A DNA stretch of 64,000 bases from Pseudomonadota bacterium (GCA_016713725.1 JADJOO010000012.1:1-64000); one strand, 5' to 3'; numbered from the stretch's first letter, positions 54,086-62,830 are shown. Made by a program: numbers and translations. The notes: a model not told the origin generated them from the sequence alone.

Positions 54086-54948
54086 CCGCCAAAGTCGTCG
54101 TGACCTGCGCCCTGACGGGCGTGCTCACGGATCCCGCGCAGCACAATGTGCCGGTGACGCCGGAAGAAATGGCGCGCGAGGCACGGGCTGCCTACGACGC
54201 GGGCGCCAGCGTCGTGCACGTCCATTTCCGGCAGCAAGCCGCGGGCAAGGGCCACTTGCCAAGCTGGGAGCCGGCCGTCGCGGTCGAGGTCGCGCAGGCG
54301 ATCCGCGAAGCCTGTCCGGGTATCGTCTTCAATCAGTCCACCGGTATCGTGGGTCCGGATATTTCGGGTCCGGTCGCGTGCATCCGGGCGGTGAGGCCGG
54401 AGATTGCGGCCGCCAACGCGGGATCGCTGAATTACCTGAAGGTGCGCAGCGATGGTCGCTGGGCCTGGCCACCGATGCTCTTCGACAACCCGGTGGAGAA
54501 AGTCGCGGCCTTCCTGCAGGTGATGCAGGAGACCGATGCGTTGCCCGAATTCGAGTGCTTCGACGTCGGCATCGTGCGCAGCGTCGACATGTTCCTGCGC
54601 TCCGGTCTGTATCGCGGTCACCCCGACGTCAACTTCGTCATGGGCGTCGAGTCGGGCATGCCCGCGGACCCGGCGCTGCTGCCGATCCTGATCGGACTGC
54701 TGCCAGCCAACGCGACCTGGCAGGTGACGGCCATCGGCCGCGAGAACGTCTGGCCGCTGCATCGTCGTACCGCGGAACTCGGCGGCAACCTGCGCACCGG
54801 CCTCGAGGACACGTTCTACCTTCCTGACGGGCGCAAGGCGCGCAGCAATGGCGAACTGATCGACGCCATCGTCGGCCTGGCGCACGCAGCTGGTCGCGAG
54901 TGCGCGACGCCAGCGGAAGCGCGCAAGATGCTGCACCTCGCTGCCTGA
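54082..54948 (+). CDS. BKACE family (beta-keto acid cleavage, DUF849) protein
   Basis: 288 residues. The zinc site is HVHFR (H46, H48), with E242/D243 in LRTGLEDTFYLP and R238, matching the metal and catalytic residues of the Kce-type 3-keto-5-aminohexanoate cleavage family. BKACE enzymes cleave beta-keto acids with acetyl-CoA, giving acetoacetate and an acyl-CoA. Finding it translationally coupled (ATGA) behind the carboxylase alpha subunit is notable: Atu and Liu pathways usually use a hydroxymethylglutaryl-CoA lyase-type enzyme. Here it may do the cleavage step or recycle acetoacetate. Substrate unknown. Confidence 0.88.
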   Translation: MTAKVVVTCALTGVLTDPAQHNVPVTPEEMAREARAAYDAGASVVHVHFRQQAAGKGHLPSWEPAVAVEVAQAIREACPGIVFNQSTGIVGPDISGPVACIRAVRPEIAAANAGSLNYLKVRSDGRWAWPPMLFDNPVEKVAAFLQVMQETDALPEFECFDVGIVRSVDMFLRSGLYRGHPDVNFVMGVESGMPADPALLPILIGLLPANATWQVTAIGRENVWPLHRRTAELGGNLRTGLEDTFYLPDGRKARSNGELIDAIVGLAHAAGRECATPAEARKMLHLAA

Positions 54949-54979
54949 TCACCACGGGCGTCGACTGAGGGGAGGTTCG

Positions 54980-56116
54980 ATGCGCAAGGGTCTGCTGATT
55001 GCCGGCGTCGTCATGGCGGCAGCGGTGGTCTACCTGCTCGCGTGGCCCGTTGCCGTCGAACCCGTGGCCTGGAATGCGCCAAAGTCGGCAGGATATGTCG
55101 GGGCTCACGCGCGCAACGAACGTCTGGCGCGATTGCAGCTCGTGCAGCTGACACCCGAAGTCGGGCCCGAGCACATCGCATTTGGTCCGGACGGCAAGCT
55201 GTACACGGCAATGCTGTCGGGTGCCGTGCTGAGAATGAATGCCGATGGCAGTTCGATCGAGACCGTGGCCAATACTGGTGGCCGGCCGCTCGGGCTCGAC
55301 TTCGATGCCAATGGCCGACTGATCATCGCAGACGCGCTGCGCGGCCTCCTGGCCATGGAATCCGACGGTAGCGTTCACGTGCTGACCGACAGCGTCGGTG
55401 GCGATCCCATTCGCTATGCCGATGCCGTCATGGTCGCTGCGGACGGCCGCATGGTGTTGACCGATGCCTCCCAGCGCATGTCGCCACAGGAATACGGCAC
55501 GTTCGACGCAGCACTGTTCGACATCATCGAGCAATCGTGTACCGGACGCGTACTCGAGTTCGACCCTGCGGCGGGCTCGACCCGCATCGTCGCCACCGGT
55601 CTTTGCTTTCCGAACGGCGTCGCACTGACCGCCGACGAGCAGTCGCTGATCGTCGCGGAGACCGGCAGGTACCGCGTGCTGAAAATTGATCGCGGCTCGA
55701 ATGCGCTCGATGCCGGCAAGGCCGTGCGTGACCGTGCCGCGGGAGTCACCGTCCTGCTCGAGAATCTCCCCGGCTTCCCGGACAACGTCACACGCGGTGC
55801 GGACGGGCGCTTCTGGACGGGTTTCACCAAGCCGCGCAGCGATGCCATCGACGGCATGTCCCGCAAACCGTGGCTGCGCGCCCTTACGCTGCGACTGCCG
55901 AAGACGCTCTGGCCGGTGCCAGCCACGTACGGCCACGTCATTGCCTTCGACGAACAGGGCCACGTCCTGTATGACCTGCAGGATCCATCGGGAAAACTCC
56001 CCGAGACGAGCGGCGCGACCGAGCGCGACGGCGTGCTCTACGTGCAAAGCCTGCATGCCGACGCCTTCGGCGTGCTGCCGCTCAAGGACGTTGCAGTAAC
56101 GCCCCGATCTCCCTGA
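54980..56116 (+). CDS. SMP-30/strictosidine synthase-like beta-propeller protein
   Basis: 378 residues. A signal anchor (MRKGLLIAGVVMAAAVVYLLAWPVAVEPV) is followed by a six-bladed propeller of the SMP-30/gluconolactonase/strictosidine-synthase-like type: GPEHIAFGPDGKLYTAMLSG, RPLGLDFDANGRLIIADALRGLL, YADAVMVAADGRMVLTDAS, FPNGVALTADEQSLIVAETGRYRVLKI and NLPGFPDNVTRGADGRFWTGF. It resembles the membrane-anchored APMAP/arylesterase-like group. It follows the BKACE gene by 31 bp and is probably the last gene of the catabolic operon; a lactone or ester may be its substrate. Its end overlaps the convergent decarboxylase gene by 35 bp. Confidence 0.83.
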   Translation: MRKGLLIAGVVMAAAVVYLLAWPVAVEPVAWNAPKSAGYVGAHARNERLARLQLVQLTPEVGPEHIAFGPDGKLYTAMLSGAVLRMNADGSSIETVANTGGRPLGLDFDANGRLIIADALRGLLAMESDGSVHVLTDSVGGDPIRYADAVMVAADGRMVLTDASQRMSPQEYGTFDAALFDIIEQSCTGRVLEFDPAAGSTRIVATGLCFPNGVALTADEQSLIVAETGRYRVLKIDRGSNALDAGKAVRDRAAGVTVLLENLPGFPDNVTRGADGRFWTGFTKPRSDAIDGMSRKPWLRALTLRLPKTLWPVPATYGHVIAFDEQGHVLYDLQDPSGKLPETSGATERDGVLYVQSLHADAFGVLPLKDVAVTPRSP

Positions 56117-57542
56117 CGGCACTCACGAGCACGGGCAGGTCGCCGCTCGTCGTCCGGTAATTGGCAATCGCGGCGCGCAGGCAGTACCGGCCGTGCAGCG
56201 TCGTGTAGGACGGCGCAGCAATCCCGCTCTCGTGCAGGCGGATCAGCAGCTCCTCGTTCAGTGCATTGAGCTGCTCGTCGCCAAGACCGCCCGGGTTGTA
56301 GCGGAAACAGACGATGTTGGTCGCGACGGGTGCCAGCAGCTCGAGGTCGGACTCCGCCTGCACCAGTGCGGCGAGTTCGTGCGCCTGCGCGATGTTGCGG
56401 TCGATCAGGCGGCCGAAGCGATCGAGCCCGTGCTCCTTTATCGACAGCCACACCTTGAGCGCGCGAAAACCGCGCGACAGCTGCAGGCCGTATTCGCTGA
56501 ACCACAGCGCGCCGCTCGCCAGTCCGCGCTCGGTGCGTTCCAGGTATTCGGGCGTCAGGGCAAATGCTTCGCGATGCGCCTTGCGATCGCGCACCAGCAC
56601 GCACGCCGCTTCGAACGGCACGTGCAACCACTTGTGCAGGTCGAGCGTGACGGAGTCCGCTCGTTCCATGCCGCGCACCAGGTGGCGGTGCCCTGGCGCC
56701 AGCGCGAGCAGCGCGCCAATCGCGCCATCGACGTGGAACCATAGCTGCTCGCGTGCGCAGAGCGTGGCGAGCGCATCGAGGTCGTCCGTCGCTCCGGTGT
56801 TGATGGTCGCCGCGTTGCCGATGACGCAGAACGGCTGCCGTCCCGCGTCGCGGTCTTCCGCCACCATGCCCGCCAGCGCATCGACGTCGATCTCGAAGTT
56901 CGCGTTGACGGGTACTTTGCGCAGCGACTTCGCACCGAGCCCCAGCGACTCGATCGCCTTCTGCACGCAGCTGTGCACCTCGACCGAAGCATATGTAATG
57001 AGTGCGCGCGGAATGGCCGCGACACCCTCGGCTCGCACGTCGACAGCGGCGCGAGAATTGCGCGCGACGGCGAGGCCGACGAAGTTCGCCATGGACCCGC
57101 CGCTCACGAGCAGGCCGCTCGATTCCGCGGGGAAGCCCGCGATCTCCTTGCACCAGTCGACCACCTGCGCCTCGACGTGGTTCGGCACGTGGTTGCCTCC
57201 CCCCATGTTGGGGTTGAGCACGGCCGCCAGGAAATCGCCCACGGCCGCGAAGGGCGTGCCGTTACCCATGAACCAGGACCAGAAACGCGGATGCGTGTTG
57301 CCCATCGCATAGGGCATCACCAGTTCCTTGAATTCGCCGTAGGCGGATTCGGCGCCCTGCGGCAGTCTCGGTGCGGGCTGGCGCAACCGCGCGACGATCG
57401 CCTCGGGCACCGGCTGCCACACGGGACGGTCACGGGCACCCTGCAGGTAATCGAAACCATCGTCGATCGCCTGATGCGCCAGGCGGCGCAAAGCCTCCCA
57501 GTCGGCCGGGTCGAGGGATTCTTCCACGGGGGGATTGATCAT
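56082..57542 (-). CDS. PLP-dependent decarboxylase (group II; aromatic-L-amino-acid/glutamate type)
   Basis: 486 residues. Motifs: HPRFWSWFMGNGTPFAAVGDFLAAVLN, GLLVSGGSMANFVGLAVARN, EVHSCVQKA (H190 stacks on PLP), LWFHVDGAIGALLAL (D272) and the lysine Schiff base SVTLDLHKWLHVPFEAACVLV (K304). The family decarboxylates tryptophan, tyrosine, dopa, glutamate or aspartate; the substrate cannot be told from the sequence. It ends inside the SMP-30-like gene (35-bp overlap, convergent). Upstream (57543-58205) it is preceded only by two tiny genes on the same strand. Confidence 0.9.
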   Translation of the reverse strand: MINPPVEESLDPADWEALRRLAHQAIDDGFDYLQGARDRPVWQPVPEAIVARLRQPAPRLPQGAESAYGEFKELVMPYAMGNTHPRFWSWFMGNGTPFAAVGDFLAAVLNPNMGGGNHVPNHVEAQVVDWCKEIAGFPAESSGLLVSGGSMANFVGLAVARNSRAAVDVRAEGVAAIPRALITYASVEVHSCVQKAIESLGLGAKSLRKVPVNANFEIDVDALAGMVAEDRDAGRQPFCVIGNAATINTGATDDLDALATLCAREQLWFHVDGAIGALLALAPGHRHLVRGMERADSVTLDLHKWLHVPFEAACVLVRDRKAHREAFALTPEYLERTERGLASGALWFSEYGLQLSRGFRALKVWLSIKEHGLDRFGRLIDRNIAQAHELAALVQAESDLELLAPVATNIVCFRYNPGGLGDEQLNALNEELLIRLHESGIAAPSYTTLHGRYCLRAAIANYRTTSGDLPVLVSAVREIGALLQRP

Positions 57543-57627
57543 CGGCTGGGCTCTGCATTGGCGGAGCGGAGGGTCCGCCCGGGCGCAGCCTACTACGACC
57601 CGTCGCCGGCGCCAGTCGGAGGGCGCG

Positions 57628-57747
57628 TCAGCTCAGGGTGACGCCGCCATGATGCAGGGCGTGAGCGAGGATCAGGAATGCAGCGGCAGCGGCAGCGGCC
57701 AGCCAGAACGCCAGGATCCAGGGGTATGTGCCAGTGAGTTTTTCCAT
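57628..57747 (-). CDS. 39-residue single-pass membrane protein
   Basis: A short frame starting MEKLTGTYPWILAFWLA and ending HALHHGGVTLS, with one hydrophobic helix (about residues 9-28). The ribosome site is excellent: AGGAGG is four bases from the ATG (57745-57747). The composition is that of a real small membrane protein, not of antisense noise. Function unknown. It lies in a stretch that would otherwise look empty, 85 bp upstream of the decarboxylase gene and on the same strand. Confidence 0.55.
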   Translation of the reverse strand: MEKLTGTYPWILAFWLAAAAAAAFLILAHALHHGGVTLS

Positions 57748-57973
57748 ATGACCTCCTGCGACGATCGCGGGGTCGGAAGCGGTGCTGCCCCGCTGGAGGG
57801 GGGTCGAGCGAGGCGGAGGGCCAACCCACGACCGGGCGATCGGGGCATAGATTAGCGTAAATCGTGCTGCGACGCAGCAACTTTATATCGCCTTGTATTC
57901 AATGAGGTTTTTTGAGATTAAACCCCACCAGAAGTGCCGTGGACGAACGATTCCGGCGGGGTTTCGCCATGAC

Positions 57974-58102
57974 TCAGAGATAGCTTTGCATACCCGCCAC
58001 CGCCTCGACCAGGATGGTCACGACGAAGGCGACGGACACGACCAGGCTGGAGCCGATGGCGACCTGGAAGAACGAAACCTGGGACTGCTTGCGGTTGAAC
58101 AT
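57974..58102 (-). CDS. 42-residue single-pass membrane protein
   Basis: The frame begins MFNRKQSQVSFFQVAIGSSL and ends VAGMQSYL, with one long hydrophobic helix (about 12-36). The ribosome site GCAGGAGG lies eight bases upstream of the ATG (complementary to 58100-58102). An RKQS cytoplasmic start and an amphipathic end suggest a small inner-membrane peptide. It is 226 bp upstream of the 39-residue gene and on the same strand. It diverges from the LysR gene. Function unknown. Confidence 0.55.
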   Translation of the reverse strand: MFNRKQSQVSFFQVAIGSSLVVSVAFVVTILVEAVAGMQSYL

Positions 58103-58205
58103 GATGGGCCTCCTGCTGTTGTGAGGCACAAGGTACGCCCGGGCTTTGTGGCGATAAATCCTAATAACCGTTGCACTCTATTTCATATTTCAGAACAATC
58201 GCACC

Positions 58206-59186
58206 ATGGACCAACTGCTCGCAATGAAGGTCTTTGCCCGCGTCGCTGAACGAGGCTCGTTCGGCCAGGCCGCCGATGAGCTGGAGATTTCGCGACCTGC
58301 AGCCAGCTCACATGTCGCGGCGCTCGAAAAGCACCTCGGCGCGCGCCTGCTCAACCGGACGACGCGCCGGGTATCGCTCACGGCCGAAGGCACCGAATTC
58401 CTGCGCCGCACGCGCCGCATCCTCGAAGAAATGCGCGACGCGGAGGAGACGGTGCGCGACACGCGCTCGAAGCCGCAGGGCAAATTGCGGGTGGACGTGC
58501 CCGTCGCATTCGGGCGCTACCTGCTGCTGCCTGCCCTGCCCGAGTTCACCCGGCGCTACCCGCTGATAGAACTGGACCTGCGCCTCAACGATCGTGTTGT
58601 CGATCTCGTGGCCGAACGCGTGGACGTGGCACTGCGCGTCGGGCCGATCCGGCAGGCCGGCCTCGCCGCGCGGCGCGTGTCGCAGGTGAATATCGTCACG
58701 TGCGCAGCACCTGCGTACCTGCAGGACCACGGCGAACCGAAGACGCCGGACGAGTTGCGTGAGCACAAGCTCGTGGGCCTCACCTCGCCTTCAGGCGCGC
58801 CGCCGGAGTGGACGTTTCCTCCGCCATACACGCCAAAGCGACTGGGGCTGAAATTCTCGATGCTGTTCAACTCGGCCGAGGCGCCGATCATCGCGGCGAC
58901 CGCGGGCCTCGGCATCACGCACACGGGCGACCTGCTCGTGGCCGAGTACGTCGGGCGCGGCGAACTGAAGCTGATCCTCGAGGACTTCGTATTGCCCGGC
59001 CCGCCCATCTCCCTCGTCTACCCGTCTGCGGGACACCAGTTGGCCAAGGTGCGCGTGTTCTCGGATTTTGCCGCGGACCTGCTGCTGCGCTGGAACGTGG
59101 AAGTCCGCCGCTGGATCAAGCAGCCACCCCGGCTGCCGGCCCCGGTGTCAGCTAGACTCGCGCAAGACCCAAGGGAGCCCACATGA
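58206..59186 (+). CDS. LysR family transcriptional regulator
   Basis: 326 residues. HTH: MDQLLAMKVFARVAERGSFGQAADELEISRPAASSHVAALEKHLGARLLNRTTRRVSLTAEG. The C-terminal co-inducer domain continues normally (PQGKLRVDVPVAFGRYLLLPALPEFTRRYPLIELDLRLND). The last about 25 residues are a long basic tail that overlaps the next gene by 4 bp (ATGA), so NnrU is translationally coupled. Closest to the group of LysR proteins that keep the LNRTTRRVSLTAEG motif (CrgA/DmlR-like). It probably controls the NnrU and M20 genes or the divergent small membrane peptides. Confidence 0.93.
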   Translation: MDQLLAMKVFARVAERGSFGQAADELEISRPAASSHVAALEKHLGARLLNRTTRRVSLTAEGTEFLRRTRRILEEMRDAEETVRDTRSKPQGKLRVDVPVAFGRYLLLPALPEFTRRYPLIELDLRLNDRVVDLVAERVDVALRVGPIRQAGLAARRVSQVNIVTCAAPAYLQDHGEPKTPDELREHKLVGLTSPSGAPPEWTFPPPYTPKRLGLKFSMLFNSAEAPIIAATAGLGITHTGDLLVAEYVGRGELKLILEDFVLPGPPISLVYPSAGHQLAKVRVFSDFAADLLLRWNVEVRRWIKQPPRLPAPVSARLAQDPREPT

Positions 59187-59767
59187 CCTACCTGGTTGCC
59201 GGCCTGCTGCTGTTCTTCGGTGTGCACTCGATCGCGATCGTCGCGCCCGCGTGGCGGGACGGCGTGGCCGCGAAGCTCGGCGATGCGTCGTGGAAAGCGA
59301 TCTACTCCCTGGTCGCGGTCATTGGCTTCGTGATGCTCGTGCACGGGTATGGCCTCGCGCGTGCGGAACCGACGGTGCTCTACACGCCGCCGGTGTGGAT
59401 GCGACACCTTGCCGCGTTGCTCATGCTGCCGGTGTTTCCACTGCTGCTCTCGACGTACCTGCCCGGCTCCATCAAGGCCGCGGTGAAGCATCCGATGCTG
59501 ACGGCGACCAAGGCCTGGGCGCTGTCGCACCTGCTGGCCAACGGCAATCTCGCCGACGTGCTGCTGTTCGGCGGCTTCCTCGCCTGGGCGGTGGCCGACC
59601 GCATCGCGGCCGGCAAGCGCGCCGTGCAGCGCAAGCCCATCGTCACGGGAGCACCTTCGCGAATGAACGACGTGCTCGCGGTCGTCGGCGGTCTCGCGCT
59701 GTATGTCGTGTTCGTCGCCTGGGCGCACCAGCGCTTCATCGGCGTGCCGCCGATGCTGCCGCACTGA
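59183..59767 (+). CDS. NnrU family membrane protein
   Basis: 194 residues; the ATG overlaps the LysR stop. The family sequence is recognisable: LLLFFGVHSIAIVAPAWRDG, WKAIYSLVAVIGFVMLVHGYG, AALLMLPVFPLLLSTYLPGSIKAAVKHPMLTATKAWALSHLLANG, DVLLFGGFLAWAVADR. About five membrane segments with conserved His in HPMLTATKAWALSHLL, as in NnrU proteins named from denitrification gene clusters. The exact role is unknown; no nitrogen-oxide reductase gene is nearby. Confidence 0.9.
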   Translation: MTYLVAGLLLFFGVHSIAIVAPAWRDGVAAKLGDASWKAIYSLVAVIGFVMLVHGYGLARAEPTVLYTPPVWMRHLAALLMLPVFPLLLSTYLPGSIKAAVKHPMLTATKAWALSHLLANGNLADVLLFGGFLAWAVADRIAAGKRAVQRKPIVTGAPSRMNDVLAVVGGLALYVVFVAWAHQRFIGVPPMLPH

Positions 59768-59794
59768 CCGGCACGCGCGGCGGAGTTCCTCACC

Positions 59795-61075
59795 ATGCGT
59801 CTTTCGTCCATGTCACTGTTCGTGCTGGCACTGCTTGCGGTCGGCACGGCTTACGCGGCTCCGTCCGCCGTGGAAAAGCGGATCGCAGCCGCCGTCGAGC
59901 GACGGATGGACGCAGCGCTCGAGCTGCTGGCGGAGACGGTGAACGTGTCGAGCGCCACGGAGAACCTCACCGGCGTGCGCGCGGTGGGTGAAATCTACGC
60001 TCGCGAATTCCGCGCACTTGGTTTCGAGACGCGCTGGGTCGACGTACCCGCGGAGATGAAGCGTGCAGGGCATCTGGTCGCGACCCACCGCGGCAAGCGC
60101 GGTGGTCCACGTCTGCTGTTGATCGGCCATCTCGACACGGTCCTGCAGGGTGAGCCGTTCCGGCGCGACGGCAATCGGGCCTACGGCTCGGGGTCGTCCG
60201 ACATGAAGGGCGGCAACCTGGTCGCGCTCGAAGCTCTGCGTGCGCTGCAGGCCACCGGCGAACTCCGTGACATGAACGTCACGGTCGTCTTCACGGGCGA
60301 TGAAGAAGATCCGGGCTCGCCGCAGCTCGTGACGCGCGAATCGCTGCTGGCAGCGGCCGCGGAATCCGACATCGCCCTGGCCTTCGAGGGATCGGCGCCC
60401 GGCAAGGGCGTCATCGGCCGCCGTGGCATCGGTTCGTGGCGGCTGCATGTGACCGGCATGCAGGGTCACTCGTCCGGAGTATTCGGCGAGGTGCGGGGAT
60501 ACGGCGCAGTATTCGAGGCCGCACGCATCCTCGACCAGTTCCGCACCGAATTGCGCGAGTCCAACCTGACGTACAACCCGTCGGTGATCGTGGGCGGCAC
60601 CAACGTGAGCTATGACACCGCGACCAAGAGTGGCACAGCACTCGGCAAGACCAACGTGATCCCGCGCGAAGTCCGTGTCGAAGGCGACCTCCGCTACCTC
60701 GGCGCCGCCCAGTTTGAATCGGCACGCACGAAGATGCAGGCGATCGTCGCCGCAAATCTGCCGCAGACGTCGGCGGAAATCGTCGTCGACAACGAGTATC
60801 CCTCGATGGCGCCGAACCCAGGCAGCGAACGCATCCTCGGCGTCCTCGACTCGGTGAGCCGCGATCTCGGCGCAGGTCCTGTCGTTGCTCAGCCGCCGAT
60901 CGAACGCGGGGCGGGCGACATCGCTTTCGTGTGCGGCGATGGACGCCTCGCCTGCCTCGACGGTCTCGGCACGGACGGTGAAAACGATCACGCGCCGGGC
61001 GAATATGTGCTGGTCGACTCGCTGCCGCTGCAAGTGAAACGCGCGGCGATATTGATGCACCGACTGGCTCGTTGA
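59795..61075 (+). CDS. M20 family metallopeptidase, secreted
   Basis: 426 residues with a signal peptide (LFVLALLAVGTAYAA). Metal ligands: H112 in LIGHLDTV, D136 in GSGSSDMKGG, E170/E171 in TGDEEDPGS, E199 region in LAFEGSAPG and the C-terminal His in GTDGENDHAPGEYV. This is the glutamate carboxypeptidase (ArgE/DapE/CPG2-like) group, which removes C-terminal Glu or cleaves small N-acyl amino acids or dipeptides in the periplasm. The dimerisation domain (RRGIGSWRLHVTGMQGHSSG) is present. It follows the NnrU gene by 27 bp. Confidence 0.9.
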   Translation: MRLSSMSLFVLALLAVGTAYAAPSAVEKRIAAAVERRMDAALELLAETVNVSSATENLTGVRAVGEIYAREFRALGFETRWVDVPAEMKRAGHLVATHRGKRGGPRLLLIGHLDTVLQGEPFRRDGNRAYGSGSSDMKGGNLVALEALRALQATGELRDMNVTVVFTGDEEDPGSPQLVTRESLLAAAAESDIALAFEGSAPGKGVIGRRGIGSWRLHVTGMQGHSSGVFGEVRGYGAVFEAARILDQFRTELRESNLTYNPSVIVGGTNVSYDTATKSGTALGKTNVIPREVRVEGDLRYLGAAQFESARTKMQAIVAANLPQTSAEIVVDNEYPSMAPNPGSERILGVLDSVSRDLGAGPVVAQPPIERGAGDIAFVCGDGRLACLDGLGTDGENDHAPGEYVLVDSLPLQVKRAAILMHRLAR

Positions 61076-61112
61076 ATCGATACTGCGCGGGAATGGGTGC
61101 CCGCGAATCGCG

Positions 61113-61391
61113 TCAGGTGTGACTCTGCTCGTACTGCGAAGGCGTGCAGCGAGCGTGCGCGAGGTATTCGCGCAAGTGACGCATCGCGCTCTTGTCGAGC
61201 GTGTTGCCGTGGTGCGGCCGGTGCAGGATGCCCTCGACGCCGTTCAGCTTCACGCGCAGGCGCGCGCCTGAGAGCGGCTCGATTTCAGCCGCGAGGTGAT
61301 GCAGCAGGGACTCGATCTCGCGCCAGTGGATGTTGGCGCTGACCGGATCCTGGAAGATCGTGCGCAACAGGTGCTCGTGCTTGTGGCTCAT
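61113..61391 (-). CDS. HicA-like small protein (possible toxin domain)
   Basis: 92 residues. The HicA-like pattern is present: HLLRTIFQDPVSANIHWREIESLLHHLAAEIEPLSGARLRVKLNGVEGILHRPHHGNTLDKSAMRHLREYL. It keeps the RPHHG and 'I-x-W-R-D-I-x-x-L' features of the family found in chromosomal single-gene HicA-like proteins. No HicB antitoxin gene is next to it, so it may be a stand-alone RNA-binding domain rather than a working toxin. Convergent with the M20 gene, 37 bp between. Confidence 0.72.
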   Translation of the reverse strand: MSHKHEHLLRTIFQDPVSANIHWREIESLLHHLAAEIEPLSGARLRVKLNGVEGILHRPHHGNTLDKSAMRHLREYLAHARCTPSQYEQSHT

Positions 61392-61496
61392 GGGCGCCTC
61401 CGCGCAGCGAGACCACTACCGTGGCGTGAGCATAGTCCAAACGCTTTGCGCCACGATTGCGGTTCGCCGCAAGGTCATTTCGCGCCGTGTGCGAGT

Positions 61497-62360
61497 TCAG
61501 TTCGCCACGGCCAGCTGGCCGCGCTGGTAGTCGATCAAGGCCTGCTGGATCTCCTCCGGCGTGTTCATCACGAACGGGCCGTACTGGACTACCGGCTCAC
61601 CGATTGGCTTGCCGGCGAGCAGCAGCAGCCGCACGCCTCGCTCGCCCGCCCGGATCCGCACGGTGCCGCCCGGCGTAAGCAGTCCGGCCGAACGGAACGG
61701 CAGCGGTTTCGCATCGTCGCCGACCACGGCGTCGCCTTCGTACACGTACAGCAACGTGTTGTGTGAAATCGGCGTCGGGATCGTGACTTCGATGCCGTGC
61801 GGTAGTCGAAGGTCGTAGTACAGCGGCGCGGTGCTCAGCCCGCCGATCGGCCCCGCCGTCTTCATCCCGCCCTGCTCGAATTCGCCGGCGATGACGCGCA
61901 ATTCGCCGCCACCCGCCAGCGCCACCGTCGGAATCTCGCGCGAGGGTACGTCGCGATAGGCTGCCGGCTTCATTTTCTCGCGCGCAGGCAGGTTGATCCA
62001 CAGCTGGAACCCGCGCATGCGGCCTGCCGTCTGCTGCGGCATCTCGGAATGAATGATGCCACGCGCCGCCGTCATCCACTGCACGTCGCCAGGACCGAGA
62101 TCACCGCGATTGCCGAAGCTGTCCTCGTGCCGCATGTGCCCATCGAGCATGTAGGTGACCGTCTCGAATCCGCGGTGCGGGTGCGAGGGGAAACCCGCCA
62201 GGTAATCGTCCGGATCGTCGGAGAAGAACTCGTCGAGCATCAGGAATGGATCGAACCGCTGGTTCTGGCGACTGCCGAGGCTGCGGCGCAGCTTGACGCC
62301 GGCACCATCGGAAGCGGCGACGGACTCGATCACAGCCTGCAACTTGCGCGAAGTGGTCAT
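61497..62360 (-). CDS. Pirin family protein
   Basis: 287 residues, bicupin. The metal site of the N-terminal cupin is intact: H60 and H62 (GFPSHPHRGFETVTY), H104 and E106 (GIIHSEMP), matching the pirin pattern. Bacterial pirins may act as quercetinase-like dioxygenases or redox sensors; the activity is unknown here. Its ATG overlaps the DoxX stop (ATGA), so the two are co-translated: doxX then pirin. A 105-bp gap to the HicA-like gene downstream holds nothing recognisable. Confidence 0.93.
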   Translation of the reverse strand: MTTSRKLQAVIESVAASDGAGVKLRRSLGSRQNQRFDPFLMLDEFFSDDPDDYLAGFPSHPHRGFETVTYMLDGHMRHEDSFGNRGDLGPGDVQWMTAARGIIHSEMPQQTAGRMRGFQLWINLPAREKMKPAAYRDVPSREIPTVALAGGGELRVIAGEFEQGGMKTAGPIGGLSTAPLYYDLRLPHGIEVTIPTPISHNTLLYVYEGDAVVGDDAKPLPFRSAGLLTPGGTVRIRAGERGVRLLLLAGKPIGEPVVQYGPFVMNTPEEIQQALIDYQRGQLAVAN

Positions 62361-62764
62361 GGTTGCTCCTGTCGCGAGGTCAAGCGTTCATGCCGCGCGT
62401 CGAGCGACCAGCCGCCCGCGCCGCGTGCCACCAGGAACAGGAACCCGCCCGCAACCGCCACGTTCTTGAGCAGCATGATCTGCTGCATCTGGTCGGCGCC
62501 GCCGTGAAAGATCAAAGCCGCGGCAAGCGTGAAGCCGGCGAGTGCGGCGGCGACGAGCCGCGTCCGGTAGCCCACGATGATGGCGATCGCACCTAGAACC
62601 TCCAGCGCAATGACCAGCGGCAGCAACGCGCCCGGTATTCCCATCGACTGCATGTAACCCTGCGTGCCGGCGTACCCCGAAATCTTGCCGACGCCGGCAA
62701 TCAGGAACATCGCCGCGATCAGGACACGGCCGGCAAAGTCCGTCGTATTCTCCCAGGTCTTCAA
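62357..62764 (-). CDS. DoxX family membrane protein
   Basis: 135 residues, four membrane segments: FAGRVLIAAMFLIAGVGKI, LLPLVIALEVLGAIAIIVGY, RLVAAALAGFTLAAALIFHGG and MLLKNVAVAGGFLFLVARG. The R-x-L-I-A-x-x-F-x-x-x-G-x-x-K start and the later K-N-x-x-x-x-G pattern are typical of DoxX/DoxD proteins. Often paired with pirin and azoreductase genes in oxidant- or quinone-stress loci, as here. Starts 66 bp downstream of azoR on the same strand. Confidence 0.92.
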   Translation of the reverse strand: MKTWENTTDFAGRVLIAAMFLIAGVGKISGYAGTQGYMQSMGIPGALLPLVIALEVLGAIAIIVGYRTRLVAAALAGFTLAAALIFHGGADQMQQIMLLKNVAVAGGFLFLVARGAGGWSLDARHERLTSRQEQP

Positions 62765-62830
62765 CGTTCTATCCTCGCTTGTGAAATTGAAGGTATTTGC
62801 TCGGCATGGCGCTGCAGCACCGACGGTACG

